A stretch of DNA of 27,407 nucleotides from SCGC-AG-212-J23 sp035762345 (GTDB taxonomy: Bacteria; Pseudomonadota; Gammaproteobacteria; Burkholderiales; SG8-39): positions 1-27,407 of the forward strand of contig DASTPE010000075.1 in NCBI GenBank assembly GCA_035762345.1, in the 5' to 3' direction. Made by a program: the position numbers and the translations under genes. The notes beneath the pieces were generated by a model. It saw only the letters and a list, made by a program, of their open reading frames with translations, was not told where the DNA came from and made no database searches. Of the stretch, positions 15,565 to 21,583 are shown in pieces (the first letter of the stretch is position 1; each line of letters begins with the position of its first letter).

Positions 15565-16589
15565 GGCTTCGTGACCTCGAGCTGCTCGTAGCGGCACTCA
15601 CGCGGCGGCTTGTCCGGGCGCCAGCGTAGGAAGAGCCCCGCGTGGCGGAAGCGGTCGCCTTGCATGTGGTCGTACTTCACCTCGCACACGCGCTCTACAC
15701 GCAGCGGCTCCCACGACAGGTCCTTCCCCGCGCTCCAGCGGCTTTGTGCACCGGGCATCCGACTCGATTCGGCCGCGGCGCCGGCCCATTCCCGCCAGGG
15801 ATGGTCGTCTATCGCATTCTTCCGCAGCGGCGCGAGCTCTTTCACCAGTTGCTTGCGCATCTCCATGCTGAATGACGAGGCCACGCCGACGTGCTGGAGC
15901 GTGTGGTTAGCGTCATACAAGCCGAGCAGAAGTGACCCCACCGCGTCCTTCCCGCCCTTGTACCAGCGGAAGCCTGCAACTACGCAGTCCGCAGTGCGGG
16001 CATGTTTCACCTTGACCATCGCCCGCTTCCCTGGCAGATAGGGCAGGGAGTCCGGCTTTGCGATCACCCCGTCGAGGCCCGCACCTTCGAAGCGCTTGAG
16101 CCAGTCCACTGCAACCGCGCGATCGCGCGTCAGCGGTGTGATGTACACCGGCGGCTTTACCTTCCCTAGCACTTCTTCCAGCAGAGCGCGCCTCTCAGCC
16201 TGCGGGACGGCACGCAAGTCTTTGCACCAGAAAAGGAGATCGAACACAATGAAGCAGGAGGGCGTCTCCTTCGCCAGCTTCGCGACCCGTGACTCGGCTG
16301 GATGCAGCCTGAGCTGAAGCGCGTCGAAATCGAGCCCCTTGCCCGCCGCAATTACGATTTCGCCGTCGACCACGCAATTCTTCGGCAGCCGCTCAAGCAG
16401 CGCATCGTGCAGCTCCGGGAAGTAACGGTCCAGCGGACGCGAGTCCCGGCTCTGGATATAAACGTCATCCGCGCTGCGGAAGACGATGGCACGAAACCCG
16501 TCCCACTTCGGCTCGTAGAGATAACCTCTCGCGGGCGGCAGCTCGTCGGCAAGCTTGGCCAACATTGGCTCTATCGGAGGAGATATCAT
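15519..16589 (-). CDS. ATP-dependent DNA ligase (LigC / LigD ligase-domain type)
   Basis: Seals DNA nicks through a covalent lysyl-AMP intermediate. The 356-aa protein has an adenylation domain and an OB-fold only. Motif I is EPKWDG with adenylated K28. E77 sits in VVDGEIVI. Motif III is FIVFDLLF (113-120), motif IV DGVIAK (173-178) and motif V MVKVKH (191-196). The OB-fold contains LLLGLYD and RFRHAGLFLRWRPD. The layout fits stand-alone LigC of actinobacteria, or a free LigD ligase module. The frame is open upstream to 17465, but that part is the antisense of other genes; ATG 16589 gives the family start ISPPIEPMLAKL. A TATGAT on this strand at 16604-16599 may be its -10. It is convergent with the polymerase gene, and 39 bp separate its start from the GNAT gene. 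Confidence 0.92.
   Translation of the reverse strand: MISPPIEPMLAKLADELPPARGYLYEPKWDGFRAIVFRSADDVYIQSRDSRPLDRYFPELHDALLERLPKNCVVDGEIVIAAGKGLDFDALQLRLHPAESRVAKLAKETPSCFIVFDLLFWCKDLRAVPQAERRALLEEVLGKVKPPVYITPLTRDRAVAVDWLKRFEGAGLDGVIAKPDSLPYLPGKRAMVKVKHARTADCVVAGFRWYKGGKDAVGSLLLGLYDANHTLQHVGVASSFSMEMRKQLVKELAPLRKNAIDDHPWREWAGAAAESSRMPGAQSRWSAGKDLSWEPLRVERVCEVKYDHMQGDRFRHAGLFLRWRPDKPPRECRYEQLEVTKPYDLEKIFSSGSSGS
15541..15554. repeat. 14-bp perfect palindrome inside the overlap of two convergent genes
   Basis: GAGAAGATCTTCTC is identical on both strands. It lies in the 46-bp overlap between the polymerase and ligase genes. Because of the phase, it is read as Glu-Lys-Ile-Phe in both proteins: DEKIFSRS ends the polymerase and LEKIFSSGSSGS ends the ligase. 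There is no loop or T-run, so it does not look like a terminator. Confidence 0.9.
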
Positions 16590-16628
16590 CTGCCACCCAT
16601 CATAGCCAGCGACGTGCCCTGGGGCGCC

Positions 16629-17126
16629 ATGAACTTCAGCGTCGTTCCGATCGCTGAACAGCATATCGACGGCTTCTGGGCCGCGCTGGAGAGCGTGGCG
16701 CGCGAGCGCCGCTACCTCGCGTTGCTCGAGGCGCCGCCGCCCGATGAGTGCCGGAAGTTTGTGGCGCAGAACATCCGCCAGGGGCATCCCCATTACGTGG
16801 CACTGGTTGCAGACCAGCTGGTCGGGTGGTGCGACGCCTTGCCGCATTGGCCCTCGACCCGAGCCCATGCAGCGGTACTGGGACTCGGCGTGGTCGCCGC
16901 CTTTCGCGGGCGCGGAATCGGCACGGCGCTGCTGCGGGCGACCCTGGAATGCGCCCGCGCTGTCGGCCTGACCCGGATCGAGCTCGGTGTTCGGGAGAAC
17001 AACGAACGGGTAGTGGCTCTGTACGAGCGATTCGGATTCGTTCGCGAAGGCATCCAGCGCAACGCGATCTGCATCGACGGCAAGTACGAGACCCTCCTGT
17101 CCATGGCGCTTTTGCTTGAAAGGTAA
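16629..17126 (+). CDS. GNAT family N-acetyltransferase
   Basis: Acetyl-CoA-dependent N-acetyltransferase (165 aa); substrate unknown. The acetyl-CoA pyrophosphate loop is RGRGIGTALL (about residues 93-102). The C-terminal motif NNERVVALYERFGFVREG is typical of RimL/RimI-like and phosphinothricin-type acetyltransferases. ATG 16629 is taken as the start; GTG 16614 in the same frame would add five residues, and neither has a strong Shine-Dalgarno. It leads a three-gene run (GNAT, VOC, hydrolase) with gaps of three and two bases, and it diverges from the DNA ligase gene. Nothing in the sequence fixes its target. Confidence 0.9.
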   Translation: MNFSVVPIAEQHIDGFWAALESVARERRYLALLEAPPPDECRKFVAQNIRQGHPHYVALVADQLVGWCDALPHWPSTRAHAAVLGLGVVAAFRGRGIGTALLRATLECARAVGLTRIELGVRENNERVVALYERFGFVREGIQRNAICIDGKYETLLSMALLLER

Positions 17127-17129
17127 GCG

Positions 17130-17504
17130 ATGATTATCGGCGCGCACATAATCGTCACCAGTACCAACCCTAAGGCGGATCACGCATTCCTGCGTGAGGT
17201 TCTGAAGCTGCCACACGTGGACGACGGCGGATACCTCATATTCGGCCTGCCGCCCTCGGAGATGTCGGTGCACCAGGCCGACAAAAATAGCGGGTACGAG
17301 CTCTTCCTGATGTGCGAAGACGTGCAGGCTTTTGTCGCCGAGATGAAGAAACACAACGTCTCGTGCAGCCCGGTGGCGGACCAGGGCTGGGGGTTGCTGA
17401 CGCAGATTCAATTGCCCGCTGGCGGGAAGCTGGCGGTCTATGAGCCGCGCCACGCCCGGCCACACGCCGCAACGTCCAAGCGAAAGGTTCGAGGAAAGAA
17501 GTAG
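17130..17504 (+). CDS. VOC-superfamily protein (glyoxalase/bleomycin-resistance fold)
   Basis: Small vicinal-oxygen-chelate protein (124 aa), a single module pair of beta-alpha-beta-beta-beta units. Possible metal ligands are H6 in GAHIIV, H48 in MSVHQ, E57 in GYELFL and E105 in AVYEPRH. This is close to the His/Glu quartet of metal-binding members. The C-terminal tail is basic (SKRKVRGKK). The exact reaction is not deducible; related small proteins include lyases, resistance proteins and uncharacterised members. ATG 17130 lies three bases after the GNAT stop. Confidence 0.85.
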   Translation: MIIGAHIIVTSTNPKADHAFLREVLKLPHVDDGGYLIFGLPPSEMSVHQADKNSGYELFLMCEDVQAFVAEMKKHNVSCSPVADQGWGLLTQIQLPAGGKLAVYEPRHARPHAATSKRKVRGKK

Positions 17505-17506
17505 TA

Positions 17507-18061
17507 GTGGACTCTCGGGCGGTCTTCGTTTGTGCGCACGGCGCAGGCGGGCACAAGGACGACCGCGGCATGGCGGCGCTAGCGCAGGCGCTGGGCGACG
17601 CCGGGTTCGAGGTCATACGCTTTAACTTCCCGTACCGCGACCGGGACTCGAAGCTGCCCGACCCGATGCCGGTACTGAAGGCATCGATCGCAGCAACCGT
17701 GGCACGCGTGCGGGACGAGCGCAAGCTGATCATCGGCGGCCGATCGATGGGTGGACGGGCGGCGTCGATGCTCGCGGCCGACGGCTTTCACTGCGACGCG
17801 CTGCTGCTCCTCGCTTATCCCTTGCATCCCGCGGGAAAGCCGGAAAAGTTGCGCGACGCCCACCTCGCACAGATCCGCGTGCCGGTGCTTTGCTTCAACG
17901 GCACGCGCGATGCGCTATGCCGGCGCGACCTGATGGAAAAGGCGCTCGAGAATCTGTCGTGGCAGATGCACTGGCTGGAAGGCGCGGGGCATTCGTTCCG
18001 CGCACGCGATTACAAGGAGATCGCGGAGGTCAGCCGCGCCTGGCTGTCGCGTCTCGCATGA
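17507..18061 (+). CDS. Alpha/beta hydrolase of the KANL3/Tex30-like type
   Basis: Small alpha/beta-hydrolase-fold protein (184 aa) without a lid domain. The likely catalytic triad is S80 in the nucleophile elbow GGRSMGGR, D135 in FNGTRDALC and H162 in EGAGHSF. The N-terminal CAHGAGGHKDD strand-loop forms the oxyanion region. This pattern matches bacterial proteins related to the human KANL3/TEX30 hydrolase-like domain; substrate unknown. GTG 17507 is the start, two bases after the VOC stop, with GAGGAAAG upstream at 17491-17498. Its last 32 bases overlap the convergent senB gene. Confidence 0.88.
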   Translation: MDSRAVFVCAHGAGGHKDDRGMAALAQALGDAGFEVIRFNFPYRDRDSKLPDPMPVLKASIAATVARVRDERKLIIGGRSMGGRAASMLAADGFHCDALLLLAYPLHPAGKPEKLRDAHLAQIRVPVLCFNGTRDALCRRDLMEKALENLSWQMHWLEGAGHSFRARDYKEIAEVSRAWLSRLA

Positions 18062-18965
18062 CGGCGAGCAGAGCGTGCGCCTCCGCCTGCGGCGCGACGT
18101 TCTTGCGCAAGGGCGCGATCTGAGCCTTGAGCTTCCTGTAGTACCGCGGGTCCGTAGCGGCGCGGGTGACGAGGCCGGCGAGGGTGCGCTCGTCTTCCAA
18201 GGGAAAATAACCCGCATAGCCCGCACCGAGGAGGCCGATGTTGCCCGAGATGTGCGAAGCAAGCACCGGGACGCCAATCCGCAGCGCCTCGCAGATTACG
18301 TTGGCCCCGCCTTCCATGCGCGAGCTAATCACCATGACGTGACTCGAAGCAAGCCACGTCAGGGCGCGCGCGTGCGGCACGCTGCCGAGCCAGCGGTAAC
18401 GCCGATCTTCGGTCTTCGGAGCAAGGGCGGGATCGAGCGCCCCGCCGAGCTGAATAACTTCGAGCGGCAGGTGTCCAGGTATGTGAGCAAGTGCGAGCAG
18501 CATGCGAAGCGGGTCCTTCTCCGCGCGCAGATGACCGATCACGCACACACGGAAACTGGCCCGCACCGCTCGCTGGCGCAGCCGGGTGGGTGAGCTTTGC
18601 ACCACGACCCGTGCTTTCGTGCGCAAGCGCGCGGGGAGTTGTTCGGCCGCCTTGGGTTGCAGCACGATCAGTCGGTCGGCGAGCTCGAGAGATTCGCGCG
18701 CATCCGCCGATTCGTGGATGTCGCGATAGACGTCGGTGCCAGTGAGAGCCAGCACGAGCGGCTTGTCTTTCGGGAATTTCTTGATGGAGGGGTGGCTGCG
18801 TCGCGCGTGCAGTGCGAGCATCGCATCGCACGCATCGCCGGACCATTCGACCGCCACGTTGACTCGATAACCCGCGTTTCGCAGGAACGCCGCCCAGCGC
18901 AGCGCCGTATGGCGGTTGCCATTGCGCGTGCCCGGGCCTGCCGGCGTGACGAGCGCTATTCGCAT
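18030..18965 (-). CDS. senB: Selenosugar synthase SenB (glycosyltransferase, TIGR04348-like)
   Basis: Retaining GT-B glycosyltransferase (311 aa). In the selenoneine pathway, SenB joins selenophosphate and a UDP-sugar to make a selenosugar for SenA. The family-typical N-terminus is visible: TPAGPGTRNGNRHTALRW, then DAMLALHARRSHPS and LTGTDVYRDIHESADAR. The C-terminal nucleotide-sugar site has the EX7E pair E218/E226 in MEGGANVICEALRIGVPVLA. The decisive context is the divergent EgtB-like senA 17 bp away. No senC (SelD-like selenophosphate synthase) is in the window. An ordinary glycosyltransferase is the alternative, but the N-terminal block and the neighbour argue against it. Confidence 0.85.
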   Translation of the reverse strand: MRIALVTPAGPGTRNGNRHTALRWAAFLRNAGYRVNVAVEWSGDACDAMLALHARRSHPSIKKFPKDKPLVLALTGTDVYRDIHESADARESLELADRLIVLQPKAAEQLPARLRTKARVVVQSSPTRLRQRAVRASFRVCVIGHLRAEKDPLRMLLALAHIPGHLPLEVIQLGGALDPALAPKTEDRRYRWLGSVPHARALTWLASSHVMVISSRMEGGANVICEALRIGVPVLASHISGNIGLLGAGYAGYFPLEDERTLAGLVTRAATDPRYYRKLKAQIAPLRKNVAPQAEAHALLAVMRDATARRG

Positions 18966-18982
18966 TCGCTAGACTGGAACGC

Positions 18983-19996
18983 ATGAGCGGCCTTGTCGAG
19001 AGCCTGAAAGCAGCGCGCGAGCACACGCGGCGCGTCGCCGACGATCTTGGCGGCGAGCGCGAGCTCGGGCCGATGCTCGCGATCGTCAATCCACCGCGCT
19101 GGGAAGTCGGGCATGTCGGCTGGTTCCAGGAATTCTGGTGCCTCAGAGGCGGCGCGGAAGGCCGGCCGTCGATTCTGCCGAACGCCGATGCGCTCTACAA
19201 CTCGGCCACCGTGCCGCATGACACGCGCTGGAGCCTGCCGCTGCCGTCCTTCGCAGACACGATTGCTTATCGCGACGCGGTTCTAGAGCGGGTTCTGGGG
19301 AAGATCGAGCAACTTAACCCGTACTTCGTTGAGCTCGTCATCCGCCACGAGCTCATGCACGCCGAGGCGTTTCACTACACCCGCCAGACGCTCAGGTATC
19401 CGGGTTTGCCGGAAAAATCCAGCCCTTTGACCGGGGAAGGAGACATGACATGCGCCGGCGGCGTGTTCCGCCTCGGCGCCAGGCTCGGCGACGGCTTCGC
19501 CTTTGACAACGAGAAATGGAGCCACCCGGTCGTGCTCGAATCGTTCCGCATCGCGCGCCGGCCGGTGACCTACGGGGAATACCGCCGGTTTGCCGAACCG
19601 CCCTACAGCAAGGACGGCATGGTGCGCCGCTTCGACAAGTGGATCCCGATCCCGGACGACGAACCCGTGCGGCACGTGAGCTGGCAGCAAGCGAGCGCTT
19701 ATTGCGCTTTCGCCGGCAGGCGCCTGCCGAGCGAGGCCGAGTGGGAGTGCGCGGCGCTGCAAGGGCTGGACAACGTGGGCCATGTCTGGGAATGGACCTC
19801 GAGCACTTTCCTGCCGTACCCCGGTTTCGTGCGCGACCCGTACAAGGAGTACTCCGAGCCGTGGTTCGCCACCCACAAGGTGCTGCGGGGCGCGAGCTTT
19901 GCAACTCCGGCCGGCGTAGCGCATGCGCGCTTCCGCAACTTCTACACGCCCGACAGGGCGGACATCTTCGCCGGCTTTCGCACCTGCGCGCTATGA
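18983..19996 (+). CDS. senA: Selenoneine synthase SenA (EgtB-like, DinB + FGE-sulfatase domains)
   Basis: Non-haem iron enzyme (337 aa) that in known systems joins hercynine to a selenosugar with oxygen, giving the selenoneine precursor. An N-terminal DinB-like bundle supplies the three-His iron site: H44 in VGHVGWFQEF, and H122 and H126 in RHELMHAEAF. A C-terminal formylglycine-enzyme-like domain (about 155-337) includes RRLPSEAEWECAA, GHVWEWTSS, LRGASFATPAG and the terminal IFAGFRTCAL, as in the EgtB-related subfamily. The loop between SEAEWE and VWEWT is very short, a trait of that subfamily. EgtB (ergothioneine, sulfur) is the alternative; the neighbouring senB favours selenium. The stop overlaps the methyltransferase start (ATGA). 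Confidence 0.82.
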   Translation: MSGLVESLKAAREHTRRVADDLGGERELGPMLAIVNPPRWEVGHVGWFQEFWCLRGGAEGRPSILPNADALYNSATVPHDTRWSLPLPSFADTIAYRDAVLERVLGKIEQLNPYFVELVIRHELMHAEAFHYTRQTLRYPGLPEKSSPLTGEGDMTCAGGVFRLGARLGDGFAFDNEKWSHPVVLESFRIARRPVTYGEYRRFAEPPYSKDGMVRRFDKWIPIPDDEPVRHVSWQQASAYCAFAGRRLPSEAEWECAALQGLDNVGHVWEWTSSTFLPYPGFVRDPYKEYSEPWFATHKVLRGASFATPAGVAHARFRNFYTPDRADIFAGFRTCAL

Positions 19997-20769
19997 GCGC
20001 ACTCACCTCGCGCGATAACCCGAAAGTCAAGCGCTGGGCGAAGCTTGCTGCGGATGCGCGCTATCGCCGAAGCGAAAAGCGTGCGCTGATCGAGGGACCT
20101 CACCTGCTGGCTGCTGTGCTCAAGTATGGCTGCAAGCCGGTCGCCGTTTTGGCGACCGATGAAGGCGCTGCCGACGCAGAGATTGCCGCCTTGATTCGCG
20201 CGACCAGTGTGAAGCCCGTGCTGCTCGCCAGGGGAGTTTTTCGGAGCGTCGTGGACGCCGAGACGCCTCAGGGCGTGGCGGCCGAGATAGCAATTCCGCA
20301 GACCCGGGACCAGGGAAATGGGCCGGCGGTTTTTCTCGAAGGTGTGCAGGATCCGAGCAACGTGGGCGCCATCTTGCGCAGTGCGGCTGCTTTCGGCGTC
20401 AAGCGGGTGGTGATGGACTCGGCGTGCGCTGACGCGTGGTCGCCCAAAGCGTTGCGCGCTGGCATGGGCGGCCATTTCGCGCTCACGCTCCACCCTGCAG
20501 CCGACCTGAGCGCGGAGCTGAATGCCTTCAAGGGCAGCCTGCTTTCTACGGTTCCGCATGGCGGCATGCCGCTAGAGGAGGCGAATCTCACCGGCCCGGT
20601 CGGCTGGCTTTTCGGCGGCGAGGGACGCGGACTGAGCGAGGAAGCGCTGTGCAAGGTACCGCTGCGCGTGACCATTCCAATGGCCGAGGGAAGCGAGTCG
20701 TTGAACGTCGCTGCCGCCGCAGCGATTTGTCTTTACGAAACCTTCAGTAGATCTGGCGCTGGATCCTGA
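19993..20769 (+). CDS. SpoU/TrmH-family RNA 2'-O-methyltransferase
   Basis: SAM-dependent ribose methyltransferase with a trefoil-knot fold (258 aa). It has an N-terminal substrate-binding domain (about 1-95, starting with SRDNPKVKRWAKL and EKRALIEGPHLL). The three knot motifs are EGVQDPSNVGAILRSAAAFG, GWLFGGEGRGLS and IPMAEGSESLNVAAAAAI. The target nucleotide (23S rRNA or tRNA) cannot be read from sequence; it is RlmB/TsnR-like. The start ATG 19993 overlaps the senA stop, so it is now coupled to an accessory gene; the long upstream frame is a shadow of senA. The 3' end overlaps ppsR by 26 bp. Confidence 0.92.
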   Translation: MSALTSRDNPKVKRWAKLAADARYRRSEKRALIEGPHLLAAVLKYGCKPVAVLATDEGAADAEIAALIRATSVKPVLLARGVFRSVVDAETPQGVAAEIAIPQTRDQGNGPAVFLEGVQDPSNVGAILRSAAAFGVKRVVMDSACADAWSPKALRAGMGGHFALTLHPAADLSAELNAFKGSLLSTVPHGGMPLEEANLTGPVGWLFGGEGRGLSEEALCKVPLRVTIPMAEGSESLNVAAAAAICLYETFSRSGAGS

Positions 20770-21562
20770 GCTCGCGCAGGATCGTGGTGGCGATCTCTTC
20801 GATCGACTTGCTGGTGGAGTTGATCGAGCGGATGCCCTCCCGGCGCATCAGGTTCTCCGCCTCCTCGACCTCGAAGCGGCAGTTGTCGAGCTCGGCGTAG
20901 CGGCTTCCCGGGCGACGCTCCTTGCGGATCTCGTGCAGGCGCTCAGAGGCGATGGTGAGGCCGTAGAGGCGGGTCTTCTCGCCGCGCAGCGCCTCGGGCA
21001 GCTTGCCGCGGTGGAAATCCTCGGGGATCAGGGGGTAGTTCGCAGCCTTTACGCCGAACTGCATGGCGAGATATAGGCTGGTCGGCGTCTTGCCGCTACG
21101 CGACACTCCGATCAGGATCACGTCGGCCAGACCCAGCTCGCGGTGCGAGGCGCCGTCGTCGTGCGCCATGGCGAAATTGATCGCCTCGATACGCTGCTGG
21201 TACTCCTTCTTGTCCATCGCGCTATGCGAACGCCCGATGGTGTGGCTCGACCTGATCCCGAGGCCTGCTTCGAGTGGATCGATGAAGCTCTCGAAGAAAT
21301 CGATAAACAACGCGTTCGCGCGGCGCACCACGGCGCGCACGTCGTTGTTGACGAGCGTCGAGAAGACGATCGGCTGGCCGCTGTCGGACTCGGCGCTGAT
21401 GCGCGCGAGGCATTCTTCGGCCTTCTCGATCGAATCGACGAAGGGGAGAGTGACCTGCTTGAACTCTACGCCCTCGAACTGGGTAAGCAGGCTGTGTCCG
21501 AGCATCTGCGCCGTAATGCCGGTGCCGTCGGAGACGAAAAACACGGTGCGGCGCTGCGTCAT
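20744..21562 (-). CDS. ppsR: PEP synthase regulatory protein (bifunctional kinase/pyrophosphorylase)
   Basis: DUF299-family regulator (272 aa) that inactivates PEP synthase by ADP-dependent threonine phosphorylation and reactivates it by phosphate-dependent removal. The N-terminal VFFVSDGTGITAQMLGHSLL and the P-loop-like GVSRSGKTPTS (152-162) are the diagnostic motifs; SHTIGRSHSAMD is also conserved. It is divergent from its target ppsA with only 21 bp between the start codons. Its end overlaps the methyltransferase gene. The C-terminus (NSTSKSIEEIATTIL) matches the family's usual end. Confidence 0.96.
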   Translation of the reverse strand: MTQRRTVFFVSDGTGITAQMLGHSLLTQFEGVEFKQVTLPFVDSIEKAEECLARISAESDSGQPIVFSTLVNNDVRAVVRRANALFIDFFESFIDPLEAGLGIRSSHTIGRSHSAMDKKEYQQRIEAINFAMAHDDGASHRELGLADVILIGVSRSGKTPTSLYLAMQFGVKAANYPLIPEDFHRGKLPEALRGEKTRLYGLTIASERLHEIRKERRPGSRYAELDNCRFEVEEAENLMRREGIRSINSTSKSIEEIATTILRELRIQRQIY

Positions 21563-21583
21563 AGCGCCTAAAATACCAAACGA

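Noticed and set aside
14338..16589. Complete bacterial NHEJ (Ku-LigD) locus
   Set aside because: No Ku gene and no phosphoesterase domain are present, and polymerase and ligase are separate genes, so only part of such a system, or a LigC-type pathway, can be claimed.
16590..17465. N-terminal extension of the ligase frame by almost 300 residues
   Set aside because: This part is antisense to the GNAT and VOC genes, and the ligase family start lies exactly at ATG 16589.
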